Below, in pieces: positions 56,001 through 64,000 of a stretch of 64,000 nucleotides of DNA. This DNA is from an uncultured Bacteroidales bacterium (GTDB taxonomy: Bacteria > Bacteroidota > Bacteroidia > Bacteroidales > Porphyromonadaceae): positions 1-64,000 of the forward strand of contig CAMYPM010000007.1 of NCBI GenBank assembly GCA_947290775.1, written 5' to 3'. The stretch's first letter is position 1, and every line of letters begins with the position of its first letter. The notes under the pieces are model-generated. The model was not told the origin of the DNA, did no database searches, and worked only from the letters and a program-made list of their open reading frames with translations. The position numbers and the translations under genes were made by a program.

Positions 56001-57284
56001 TTACTCATCCTCTTGTATAGTAAGACGAAGCAGCTCAATGCGGTTAGAGCTACTCTTGAGTACTGTAAAATGATACTTATCGATTGTCACTTCCTCTTTG
56101 TTCTCAGGAATTGAGTTACAGTGATCAATAACAAAGCCCGCCAGTGTATTGTAATCATCAGACTCAGGCAAGTCCAAGCCGAAGCGATCATTCAGATCAT
56201 CTATCTCTATACGTCCGCTCAAGACCCAATTACACTCATCGAGTTGCTTTGCTATAAGCTTCTTTTTGTCATGCTCGTCTTCTATATCTCCAAAGATTTC
56301 CTCTACCAAATCCTCTAAAGTGATAATACCGGCAGTACCGCCTAACTCATCGATTACTACCGCTAAGCTTTGCTTACGAAGCATTAACTGACGCATTAAC
56401 TTATGCCCATAGGCACTCTCCGGCACAAAGAGCGTCTTGCGCATCCGCTTCTGCCAATCACCCCCTCGAAACATTTCAGAAGAGTGTACATAGCCCACTA
56501 TGTCGTCAATATTTTCCTTATACACAACGATCTTGGAGAATCCCGTTGTAACAAAAATATCTTTTAGCTCCTCTACATCGGTATCAATATCACATGCCAC
56601 AATTTCATTACGCGGCACCATACAATCACGGGCTCTAACCTCCGAGAAGTCAATAGCATTCTGTAAGATCTTCACCTCGGTATCCAAAGGCTGCTTCTCA
56701 GCACAATACGACTGCATGCTCACACTTAGATAATGATCCAGATCAACAGTAGTCAGCTTAGGCGCAATGCTCTGCGCTTTATTGGAAGAACCACTAATCC
56801 AAATGAAGAAGCGACTAATCAAAGCACAAAAAATACTGATCGGATAGAGAATAATGTAAAGGAAATAAATAGGAAAAGCGAAGCGATGCATGCATTTATT
56901 GGCATTGCGCTTGAAGTAGCTCTTAGGCAGGTATTCTCCCAAAAGGAGAATCACAAAGGTCGATACAATTGAATTGATCAGAATCACCACCCCATCACTA
57001 AAGAATGTGGCAAGCAGCGGATTAAGCAATGCCGATGTAACTAATCCGTACATAACGATGACGATATTGTTGCCCACCAGCATGGTCGTGATATAAAGGC
57101 TTGTATTACGGAAAAGACGCCGCAGTACACCGCTAACGGATCCACCGCGTGCCTTATCAATCTGCAGACGAAGACGATCAGTTGAAAGAAATGCTATCTC
57201 CATCCCCGAGAAGAAGGCGGAGAAAACGATTAGTACGAAGAGAAAAAGTAAATTAAGCGCTATCGTCATATCATTTATCGTCAT
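56001..57284 (-). CDS. CNNM/HlyC-CorC family membrane protein with CBS domains (GldE-like group)
   Basis: 427 residues. The N-terminal DUF21/CNNM membrane domain has about four hydrophobic segments and SAFFSGMEIAFLSTDR, MLVGNNIVIVMYG and LGEYLPKSYFKRN. It is followed by two CBS domains (from ~residue 205: RDCMVPRNEIVACD; DELGGTAGIITLEDLVEEIFGDI) and a C-terminal CorC/HlyC domain. Members are proposed metal-ion (Mg/Co) transporters or regulators; some Bacteroidetes paralogues are GldE, linked to gliding and type IX secretion. Here the context (lptC, TPR gene) points to envelope biology, but which subgroup it is cannot be settled by eye. Its start overlaps lptC by 14 bases. Confidence 0.85.
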   Translation of the reverse strand: MTINDMTIALNLLFLFVLIVFSAFFSGMEIAFLSTDRLRLQIDKARGGSVSGVLRRLFRNTSLYITTMLVGNNIVIVMYGLVTSALLNPLLATFFSDGVVILINSIVSTFVILLLGEYLPKSYFKRNANKCMHRFAFPIYFLYIILYPISIFCALISRFFIWISGSSNKAQSIAPKLTTVDLDHYLSVSMQSYCAEKQPLDTEVKILQNAIDFSEVRARDCMVPRNEIVACDIDTDVEELKDIFVTTGFSKIVVYKENIDDIVGYVHSSEMFRGGDWQKRMRKTLFVPESAYGHKLMRQLMLRKQSLAVVIDELGGTAGIITLEDLVEEIFGDIEDEHDKKKLIAKQLDECNWVLSGRIEIDDLNDRFGLDLPESDDYNTLAGFVIDHCNSIPENKEEVTIDKYHFTVLKSSSNRIELLRLTIQEDE

Positions 57285-57888
57285 CCTCTACCACCGTAAC
57301 ACCATTATTGTTATAGATGGAATAGAGCGTAAAGTCCTGATTAGCGGAAAAGCCGGATCCGGTCAAGTGTCGCTCCCCGCTTATGATATTGACCGTATCT
57401 TCCGAATAAACATGATTGTGGGGCTTATCCCAGTATAGCTGCTTAGCAAAGAAGCGCTCTCCGCGTTCATTCACTACCTTCACGTTCCCTAAAAAGAGCC
57501 AAGTATCTTGTATCGTAAAGTAATAAGCTGTATCGGATGATAGTTGCGTGGGCATAGTTTTAAGAGAGTCAATCTCTTTGGCTAAGAAACCTTCCGGAAA
57601 GAACCAACGAGAGCTATCGCCCTGATCATAAATATACCACGCATCAGTCAATAGACGATACTTCGTTTGTCCGGAGTCAGAAACGGCCACATCTACATTG
57701 CGAGTAAGCATCGAGTAGCCGGCATTGGCATCAAAGGTAATATGCTCCAATTCCGGCTTCTTTTTCTTACTACACGAAGCGGCTGTAAAAGAAAAAAGGA
57801 GTAAAGCACCACTCCCTATAAGGAGAAGTACTTTACTCACGAATAGTCTTTTACGTAGAGCTTGCTTATCGAATAACAGTGGATTCAC
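57271..57888 (-). CDS. lptC: LptC-family LPS export lipoprotein
   Basis: A 205-residue predicted lipoprotein with lipobox FTAASC (Cys39 of this model). A beta-rich domain follows, with YSMLTRNVDVAVSDSGQTKYRLLTDAWYIYDQGDS (parts: LTRNVDVAVS, TKYRLLTDAW) and WLFLGNVKVVNERGE, the pattern of Bacteroidetes LptC/YrbK. LptC passes lipopolysaccharide from the inner-membrane ABC exporter to LptA. The start is not certain: GTG 57888 overlaps the TPR gene by 23 bases. GTG 57840 would give a cleaner lipoprotein signal (SKVLLLIGSGALLLFSF) and no overlap. The gene ends inside the next gene's start. Confidence 0.8.
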   Translation of the reverse strand: MNPLLFDKQALRKRLFVSKVLLLIGSGALLLFSFTAASCSKKKKPELEHITFDANAGYSMLTRNVDVAVSDSGQTKYRLLTDAWYIYDQGDSSRWFFPEGFLAKEIDSLKTMPTQLSSDTAYYFTIQDTWLFLGNVKVVNERGERFFAKQLYWDKPHNHVYSEDTVNIISGERHLTGSGFSANQDFTLYSIYNNNGVTVVEDDDK

Positions 57889-59233
57889 CGATCCATCCCC
57901 CTACGTGGAACGTTTTACCCTTGTCTAACTCGGGATGCATGAATATGTCGGAGGAAGAGGGAAGGCTCCTACGATACGTAGCGATCAGTTGACCGGCCTT
58001 GCCTGCTACAGAGGAATCCACCGAGCGTGCTCTCTCCAACTTATCCATTACCAAGTAGAATACACAGCGCTGCTTTACGGGATCATCCGGATAAATAGAA
58101 GAAGCGGAAGAAGCATACATTTGTGCAATCAGTATCAATGGAGCACCCATATTGGGGTTCTCTGCCATTGCTTTATTACACAAAGCACGAGCCTGCGAAT
58201 AGCTTCGAGCATTCATCTGTATCGTAGCGAGCGTATAGTAGCACTGAGCTTTCAGCTTATGATCCTGAGTCAGAGAGATTGCCTTATTGAGGTAGTCGGT
58301 TGCTTCGCTAATACGCTTGTTGCTTAGTGCCTCTCTTGCCAAGCCTACAGCTGAAGCAGCTGTGGGTCGAATAGCAAACATGTATTTACTAGCTTTGAAG
58401 TACAAGGGGCTATCTTCACAATCTGAGATACGGAACATATCTAACATAGCTTGTAGATAGGCCTGATTCGTCTTGTTAGCCTCCAGATTCTTACCGTAGA
58501 TATCCGCAAGCATCTTACAATCTGCCAACCCGCTCTGAGCAAAGAGACCATCCAACTGATCCTTCAGTGTCTGTACAAATTCCATGGTCGTTGTATCACC
58601 GGCACTCTTAGATAGCTCTATAGACTGCTCTAAATGATCGTTACCTGCCATGTAGTCGTTGATGTATTTCTCATGCCATTCGGGATGACCAATGGCTTTA
58701 TTGAGTGATGAGAATACATGGAAATATACAACTTGGGGATCTATTTTCTGACTTTTAGCGGATACGACACTACTCGTCCACTTATAAATAAGATCGTAAT
58801 CAAGCTTCTCGGGAGCTACATAACGCATATAGTCAGATATCTTCTGTGACAAGATCCAATCGCGACCATACTTAGCGTCGTCTCCAAAGTACTCAGCACG
58901 CTTATCATAGAGTGCAAGTAACTCATCCAATTTAGCGGCTTTTTCTTGAGCAGAAGCGGCATTCTCCAGTTCCCAAGTAAGGATCTTCACCCCATAGATG
59001 TAAATATTCTTGCTTGCTCCGGGGCACTCTTTATAGGCTTTTTCCCAAAACAAACGCGCATCTTTATAGTTGTCACTCTTTGCATAGGAGGTGAGCAAGC
59101 TTATATTCTCGCGACAGCGAATACTGTCTTCACCATGCCCGAAAGGTGACCCATCCGTCACTCCGGTCTGTGCGTGAAGAAATCCGACCGGACTCAGTAG
59201 TAACGCTCCTAAGAGCAAGTTTCTAATTTTCAT
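57866..59233 (-). CDS. Exported TPR-repeat protein
   Basis: 455 residues with a signal peptide (MKIRNLLLGALLLSPVGFLHAQ). The C-terminal half holds tetratricopeptide-like helix pairs: ISEATDYLNKAISLTQDHKLKAQCYYTLATI and SYSQARALCNKAMAENPNMGAPLILIAQMY (shown in parts: ATDYLNKAIS, QARALCNKAM). The N-terminal part also looks helical (YKDARLFWEKAYKECPG). It lies between an outer membrane barrel gene and lptC in a cluster conserved in Bacteroidales. A role as an envelope scaffold is inferred only from position and fold. Confidence 0.82.
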   Translation of the reverse strand: MKIRNLLLGALLLSPVGFLHAQTGVTDGSPFGHGEDSIRCRENISLLTSYAKSDNYKDARLFWEKAYKECPGASKNIYIYGVKILTWELENAASAQEKAAKLDELLALYDKRAEYFGDDAKYGRDWILSQKISDYMRYVAPEKLDYDLIYKWTSSVVSAKSQKIDPQVVYFHVFSSLNKAIGHPEWHEKYINDYMAGNDHLEQSIELSKSAGDTTTMEFVQTLKDQLDGLFAQSGLADCKMLADIYGKNLEANKTNQAYLQAMLDMFRISDCEDSPLYFKASKYMFAIRPTAASAVGLAREALSNKRISEATDYLNKAISLTQDHKLKAQCYYTLATIQMNARSYSQARALCNKAMAENPNMGAPLILIAQMYASSASSIYPDDPVKQRCVFYLVMDKLERARSVDSSVAGKAGQLIATYRRSLPSSSDIFMHPELDKGKTFHVGGWIGESTVIR

Positions 59234-59308
59234 TGGTCTGTATTACGTGTCTAATAGTTCTTTTTTGTAATGTAGTTGTAAAGATAGCGATAGTTCGCTT
59301 CATTATTG

Positions 59309-60613
59309 TTAATCAAGCTTGAGTTTACGGAACCAAGCCTCGTTAAAGCGCAAGCCAAATGTGAGTTGCCAGTAGTTCTCCGACACAAATCCTTTGGCAC
59401 GTGGCATCAGATGCTTGTACTCAACTGTCAGATCCACCCAAGAGCGTCGGTCAACCATGGGGATACCTATACCGGCTGAGATAGCGCCTACGAGCGAGCC
59501 CTTAAGCGCACCCGTAGCATCGGGGAGCTGCAAGTAGTGATTCTCTCCTGATAAGCCAAAGCGATACTCCATTCGCCGTCCCAATGAGCGAGACTCACTA
59601 TCGGGAATAAAGCTCGCACCCAAGGAAAAGCCAAATTGATTGGTCGGAGTAGCCTTAGAAGTGTCAATGAACGCATTGTTCCATATATTATATTGGAGGT
59701 CTGCGAGCAGCAAAAGTTTATTTTCCACTGAATAAGCGACGCCAAGACCTATTTCATGGGGCATACGAAAGGCATCACGAGATGATATAGTATCCCTTCG
59801 CACCTCTTTTACTATGGCGCCCCCCTGCGAAATATTATCCCAAAAGGTTTGTTTACTCCGGAAGGGCAATGAGGGGCTATACACTGCCCCCAACGTAAGC
59901 AATCCTTGCTTCCCTACAGCAAAGGCATACTGCAGGCCGAGATCTGTCTTAAATGCTCTCAATGAAAGCGTCTCGTAAAAATTAGGATTATACGAAGCTG
60001 AGGTGCCGTAATCAATTGCCCTTGCGTGTACTTCCTTACCGAAGAGATAACTAAAGTTAGCCCCTAAAGTAAAGTGCTTGAACGGCTCAAAGCTCATCCC
60101 AAAGAAAAGGTTACTAATATTGCCCAATCCTCTGCTTTCAACCATAAAATTGCGATCTTTCGCTCCGGGGATTGGCTCTGTTGTTCCAAGGCGATAACCT
60201 ACCGAAGCATACGGCTTTATACCGGCACTTACTGCCATCCATTTCGTAATGGGAAAGAGCATAGCGGCATATTCGAAGTTTCCTAATATGCGTGTATCTT
60301 TATTATTCTGATCCTTCAACAAACTAACCCCGAAGGAACCTCCAAAGTCAAAGATAAAGGTTTGCGAATCTACCGCCGCATAAGAAGCCGGGTTCTTTGA
60401 ATTGATTATATCGGCACGCCTTAAGGCATACGCTGTTCCTCCTAAGGCTCGAGAAGCTGTAGAGGCTGTTTCGTTTCGCATTCCGATACCAAAGCGTGTA
60501 TAGGGCGACTCAGTACTATTATTCTGGCCTTGTCCCGTAAAGGGCATCCCTAAGGCAGCTGCCAAAAGGATAAGCAAACTTATTGTACGGTTAATTGATC
60601 TCAATATTTTCAT
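59309..60613 (-). CDS. Outer membrane beta-barrel protein, FadL/PorV-like
   Basis: 434 residues with a signal peptide of about 29 residues ending FTGQGQ. The mature start has ESPYTRFGIGMR and ALGGTAYALRRADIINSKNPASYAAVDSQTFIFDFG (parts: SRALGGTAYAL, NPASYAAVDS), followed by alternating amphipathic strands to a terminal aromatic-rich strand (YWQLTFGLRFNEAWF). The ALGG...NPAS pattern is typical of the Bacteroidetes barrel group that includes FadL- and PorV-type proteins. No substrate can be inferred. Its ATG lies 23 bases inside coaX; after it there is a 75-base gap to the TPR gene. Confidence 0.8.
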   Translation of the reverse strand: MKILRSINRTISLLILLAAALGMPFTGQGQNNSTESPYTRFGIGMRNETASTASRALGGTAYALRRADIINSKNPASYAAVDSQTFIFDFGGSFGVSLLKDQNNKDTRILGNFEYAAMLFPITKWMAVSAGIKPYASVGYRLGTTEPIPGAKDRNFMVESRGLGNISNLFFGMSFEPFKHFTLGANFSYLFGKEVHARAIDYGTSASYNPNFYETLSLRAFKTDLGLQYAFAVGKQGLLTLGAVYSPSLPFRSKQTFWDNISQGGAIVKEVRRDTISSRDAFRMPHEIGLGVAYSVENKLLLLADLQYNIWNNAFIDTSKATPTNQFGFSLGASFIPDSESRSLGRRMEYRFGLSGENHYLQLPDATGALKGSLVGAISAGIGIPMVDRRSWVDLTVEYKHLMPRAKGFVSENYWQLTFGLRFNEAWFRKLKLD

Positions 60614-61352
60614 TGTAGCTTACAATACTATTTAATCCGACCATTGTAAGTCGCTCCACAAAGGTCACGTTTTTTATTTTCTCCACAAAATAGGACGCAT
60701 AGCCTCCTGTCAGCAGCACAAGGGCATCGGGGCAATTTTTCTTCACTAACGCAATATAGCCCTCTATTTCATAAAGTACACTGAGAAAGACTCCATTGGC
60801 AATGGCACTTTTCGTATCAAGGGCAAAATCTATGTCTACCTTATGCTTACCGGGCTCCACATACGGCAAGTGGGCAGTATGACTCCGCAATGCCTCAGCC
60901 CGCAGACCCGGACCGGCAGATATATTACCTCCTAAGAATCCCCGCTTCCGATTTACTCTATCAAAGGTAATCGCAGTACCTATATCTATCACCAAGAAAT
61001 CATTTGCTGTAGGATATAAGGACAAAGCCCCGACAGCTGCAGCAATACGATCCACCCCCAGCGAAGTACGATCATATCGCTCTACTGCCATAGGAATAGA
61101 GGTCTTTTCATCCAACATAATCAAGCGTGCAGCATTCTTCAAAAGCCACGCACGAAGAGGCTCATAGCACTCACCAACGCAACAATAGATCGATACGATC
61201 TCACCACTCTCGTCAAACCGGGGAAAGCGTGCTATGGATTCAACGGCCTTATCCAACGTTACGGTAATAGAGGATATAAGCTCTTCCTCATGCGAGAAAG
61301 CAATCTTACAAAAGCTATTTCCTTGGTCAATAAGTATTCGTAGAGGCCTCAT
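60591..61352 (-). CDS. coaX: Type III pantothenate kinase
   Basis: First step of coenzyme A synthesis (pantothenate to 4'-phosphopantothenate), of the ASKHA-fold CoaX type. Visible motifs: LIDQGNSFCKIAF at the start, YDRTSLGVDRIAAAVGA near residue 82, VIDIGTAITFD, GGNISAGPGLRAEALRSHTAHLP (parts: GGNISAGPGL, LRSHTAHLP) and VLLTGGYA. ATG 61352 (MRPLRIL, 253 residues) fits the family; the open frame upstream to 61418 would run into lipA. It begins 7 bases after lipA and overlaps the barrel gene by 23. Confidence 0.95.
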   Translation of the reverse strand: MRPLRILIDQGNSFCKIAFSHEEELISSITVTLDKAVESIARFPRFDESGEIVSIYCCVGECYEPLRAWLLKNAARLIMLDEKTSIPMAVERYDRTSLGVDRIAAAVGALSLYPTANDFLVIDIGTAITFDRVNRKRGFLGGNISAGPGLRAEALRSHTAHLPYVEPGKHKVDIDFALDTKSAIANGVFLSVLYEIEGYIALVKKNCPDALVLLTGGYASYFVEKIKNVTFVERLTMVGLNSIVSYNENIEIN

Positions 61353-61359
61353 AAACGCA

Positions 61360-62226
61360 TCACAGCATATGTCGCTCAGCATGGTACGAAGAGCGCACCA
61401 ATGGGCCACTCTCCACATGTCGAAATCCCATCTTCATTCCTTCGTCTTTGAGCTTATTAAATACATCGGGATGCACGTATTCAACCACGGGAAGATGCTT
61501 ACGGGTAGGCTGCAAATACTGTCCTATCGTAACTACTGTAACACCACAGTCCTTAATATCCCTCAAAAGCTCCAATACTTCGTCATAGGTCTCGCCTAAC
61601 CCCAGCATAAAGCCTGTTTTGGTCACTATACCTTTAGAGGCTATATAACGCAGCACCGCTAAGCTACGCTCATAGGTAGCCACGCTACGTACCGAGGGGG
61701 TAAGACGCCGCACTGTCTCCATATTGTGCGATATGATATCGGGCTTAGATGAAATAATCCTATCTAAAGCCGCTTCACTCCCACCAAAGTCCGGTATGAG
61801 TACTTCAAGCGAAACCTGCGGAGTGAGCGTTCGTATGGCGTCAATAGTTTTTTGCCAATGTAAACTTCCTCCATCAGGCAAATCGTCTCTATCCACACTG
61901 GTGATTACAGCGTGCCGAAGTTTCATCTCCCGAATACTGTGCGCCACTGAGTTAGGTTCCTCAGGATTTAAGGGAGCCGGGCGCCCACTCTTGGTATTAC
62001 AAAAGCGGCAAGAGCGCGTACACACATCCCCTCCTATCATAAAGGATGCAGTACCGCGAGACCAGCACTCCCCTTGATTAGGACACCGACCACTGCTACA
62101 GATGGTATGAAGCATATGCGACGACAGCACCTCTCTCGTGTGCTGATACGTCACATTACTTCCAAGCTTGATCTTCAGCCAATCAGGCTTCGGTACGTGC
62201 TTCAACGGCTTTTCTCTCTCTTGCAT
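61360..62226 (-). CDS. lipA: Lipoyl synthase
   Basis: Radical SAM enzyme that inserts two sulphur atoms into octanoyl groups on lipoyl domains. The auxiliary cluster motif is CSSGRCPNQGEC (Cys-x4-Cys-x5-Cys, residues ~43-54). The radical SAM motif is CTRSCRFC (Cys-x3-Cys-x2-Cys). The C-terminal R-S-S-Y end is in GPLVRSSYHAE. Length 288 is normal. It starts 5 bases after the dpp4 stop, so the two are probably cotranscribed. Confidence 0.97.
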   Translation of the reverse strand: MQEREKPLKHVPKPDWLKIKLGSNVTYQHTREVLSSHMLHTICSSGRCPNQGECWSRGTASFMIGGDVCTRSCRFCNTKSGRPAPLNPEEPNSVAHSIREMKLRHAVITSVDRDDLPDGGSLHWQKTIDAIRTLTPQVSLEVLIPDFGGSEAALDRIISSKPDIISHNMETVRRLTPSVRSVATYERSLAVLRYIASKGIVTKTGFMLGLGETYDEVLELLRDIKDCGVTVVTIGQYLQPTRKHLPVVEYVHPDVFNKLKDEGMKMGFRHVESGPLVRSSYHAERHML

Positions 62227-62231
62227 CTATT

Positions 62232-64000
62232 TTACTGAAGGGTTTGCTTCAGGAAGTTTGTCATCTTCGTATATAGATGTAGTCGGCGATTTCCTCCATA
62301 GATACTATGATCTGAGTCAGGATAGACAGCCATATCAAATGCTATATTATTCTGTATCAGTATCTCTGAGAAGCGCATACTATTTTGCGGGTGTACATTG
62401 TCGTCCACTGCCCCATAAATCAGCAATAACTTACCCTTTAGATTGGTGGCAATAGGTAATACGGAGCTACTCTTATAGCCGGTTGGATTCTCCTGAGGGG
62501 TACGCATATAACGCTCTGTATAAATTGTATCGTAGAAAGCAAAGTCCGTAACAGGTGCTACGGCTATACCGGCAGCAAAAACTCCCTCACCACAACACAT
62601 AGACCGGAGCACCATATACCCTCCATAGCTCCAGCCCCAAATTGCTATTTTTGAAGCATCTATATAGGGCAATTTACCCAGCTCGTGCGCTGCAGCTATC
62701 TGATCTTCAGTCTCCTTGACGCCTATACTCATATAAGTGCTTTTACGCCACTCGCTTCCTCTTGCTCCTGTGCCGCGACCATCCACAATAGCTACAAAAA
62801 AGCCCTGCTGCGCCAAGTATTCCTCCCAGCCCATACTAAACTGATCCGCTACCTGCTGCGACTCGGGACCGCTATACTGGATCATCACAAGCGGATACTG
62901 TCTCCTTTCATCAAAGTTCAGCGGTTTAATCAGCTCTGCCCGAAGGGAATGTCCTGCCGGTGTAGTAAGGGTAGTAAAACTACGCTCCGGACGAGCTATA
63001 GAAGCCAATTTGGTCCTAAGCGCACTATTATCCATAAGGATACGCACACTCTTACCATCCTTTCCGGAGCACACAGAATACGTACGCGGCATCTGACGTG
63101 TAGAATGCTCCAAAATAAACCATCTGAAGTCTTGCCCGAAGCGAGCTATATTAAAGCCCTTATCTCCTACCAACAGTGTACTCTTGCCCTTTGGACTTAC
63201 CCGATAGATCCGGCGCTCTCCCGGATTAGGTAGAGCAGCTTGGTAATAGGCATTCCCATTGCGGTCAACGCCATAGAAATCCGTCACATCATAGTCTCCA
63301 CTCGTTAGCTGCTTCGTCATAACTCCCTGCTTATTGAAGCGATACAAGTGGCTATAGCCGCTCCTATCACTCTGCATAACAAAGCCCTCCGCATCAATCA
63401 CAAGGGTATGAATGTATTGCTCACTGATATAGCACTTATCCTGCTCGCGCAGCACCTCGCGAGCTATTGTTGTCTTAGGGTTTACCATGAAGAGACGAAG
63501 ATCATTCTGCCGCCTATTCAGCGTTACAACTGCCAGCTGCCCCTCTTGCGGAGTAAAGGTGATGCGAGGTATATAGCTATCCTTTTCAAGCGGTAGCTTA
63601 ATCGTATGGGTACCCTTTGTGAGTACGTCGTAAATACGCACGGAGACAACGGAATTATCCTCACCTGCCTTCGGATACTTATAGGAATACATAGCAGGAT
63701 ACAGGCTATCTCCATAGTAAGTAAGCGTATAGGGTTTTACTGCGCTTTCGTCCGTCGATACATAAGCCAGTGTAGCGGCATCTTCACTCCAAGAAAGAAG
63801 GTTCGTAACAGCGAACTCCTCCTCATACACCCAGTCGGTAGAGCCATTGATAATCTCATTTATTTTGCCGTCTGTCGTTACTGCCACTTCGCTATTGAAG
63901 TCTAACTTCTTTATGAAGATATTGTTGTCACGCACAAAGGCAATCATTCTACCATCGGGACTAAAGGTGGGGATCATTACTTTATCCTCTTTTCCACTCA
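62232..64000 (-). CDS. dpp4: Dipeptidyl peptidase IV (S9B), N-terminal end outside the window
   Basis: Serine exopeptidase that removes X-Pro or X-Ala dipeptides from peptide N-termini; in asaccharolytic Porphyromonas such enzymes feed on host peptides. The frame stays open to the window edge (SGKEDKV before the first Met at 63977), so the signal peptide and the first part of the beta-propeller are missing. The propeller shows the DPP4 double-Glu region NGSTDWVYEEEF. The C-terminal alpha/beta-hydrolase domain has the nucleophile GWSYGG, the acid in YGAVDDNVH and the His in DSDHSIYGG. The stop lies 5 bases before lipA. Confidence 0.93.
   Translation of the reverse strand, partial: SGKEDKVMIPTFSPDGRMIAFVRDNNIFIKKLDFNSEVAVTTDGKINEIINGSTDWVYEEEFAVTNLLSWSEDAATLAYVSTDESAVKPYTLTYYGDSLYPAMYSYKYPKAGEDNSVVSVRIYDVLTKGTHTIKLPLEKDSYIPRITFTPQEGQLAVVTLNRRQNDLRLFMVNPKTTIAREVLREQDKCYISEQYIHTLVIDAEGFVMQSDRSGYSHLYRFNKQGVMTKQLTSGDYDVTDFYGVDRNGNAYYQAALPNPGERRIYRVSPKGKSTLLVGDKGFNIARFGQDFRWFILEHSTRQMPRTYSVCSGKDGKSVRILMDNSALRTKLASIARPERSFTTLTTPAGHSLRAELIKPLNFDERRQYPLVMIQYSGPESQQVADQFSMGWEEYLAQQGFFVAIVDGRGTGARGSEWRKSTYMSIGVKETEDQIAAAHELGKLPYIDASKIAIWGWSYGGYMVLRSMCCGEGVFAAGIAVAPVTDFAFYDTIYTERYMRTPQENPTGYKSSSVLPIATNLKGKLLLIYGAVDDNVHPQNSMRFSEILIQNNIAFDMAVYPDSDHSIYGGNRRLHLYTKMTNFLKQTLQ

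Noticed and set aside
61353-61418. Longer coaX starting at 61418
   Set aside because: The extension would overlap lipA by 59 bases; MRPLRILIDQGNS at 61352 is the normal family start.

Overview
The window looks like part of a Bacteroidales chromosome, most likely the genus Porphyromonas; I do not assign a species. Evidence: promoters of the Bacteroidetes type (TAnnTTTG near -7) rather than TATAAT; two secreted proteins ending in type IX secretion (Por) sorting domains; mutA-mutB methylmalonyl-CoA mutase with its MeaB GTPase (the succinate-to-propionate route); a dipeptidyl peptidase IV; a single late haem gene (hemG) with no other haem-pathway gene in the window; and gene orders (purH-mreB-mreC-mreD-mrdA-rodA; coaX-OMP-TPR-lptC-CBS protein) that I know from Bacteroidales. 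Almost all of it is ordinary core genome; no insertion sequence, phage, CRISPR array, tRNA or rRNA was found.

Layout. 1-6.2 kb (+): tail of a secreted protein, rpsA, hemG and a secreted RCC1-repeat protein. 6.4-17.8 kb (-): mutA-mutB, then purH and the rod-shape/elongasome genes mreBCD-mrdA-rodA. 17.9-22.3 kb (-): a TonB-receptor-like outer membrane barrel and a SulP anion transporter. 22.5-26.5 kb (+): a coiled-coil protein, zapA, rny and prfC. 26.5-33.3 kb (-): gyrB, a fused gamma-glutamyl hydrolase/membrane dipeptidase, ftsH and cdsA. 33.8-46.8 kb (-): eleven tightly packed genes pyrH-frr-rsgA-rnr-rlmN-thyA-folA-hisS-dxs-trkA-trkH. 47.2-52.3 kb (+): two DUF1573 proteins, meaB, a small very acidic protein, trmB and mrp. 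52.3-52.7 kb (+): RNase P RNA. 52.9-55.9 kb (+): a large leucine-rich-repeat surface protein built from three copies of one module. 56.0-64.0 kb (-): dpp4 (cut by the window edge), lipA, coaX, an outer membrane barrel, a TPR protein, lptC and a CBS-domain membrane protein.

The most interesting unexplained structure is non-coding. Four intergenic regions (near 0.4, 20.5, 33.6 and 47.05 kb) carry head-to-tail arrays of a diverged 22-bp unit: a palindromic TTTC-N4-GAAA core of 12 bp plus a 10-bp linker of the GGTATAGATC type. In all four places the array lies about 70-150 bp upstream of a recognisable TAnnTTTG promoter (rpsA, the outer membrane receptor, gyrB, the DUF1573 operon). A second, unrelated palindromic element lies at about 4.04-4.27 kb. 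I found no candidate for a new defence, secretion or biosynthetic system; the protein-level items worth a look are the amidotransferase-dipeptidase fusion whose signal peptide is encoded inside the 3' end of gyrB, and the triplicated LRR protein.
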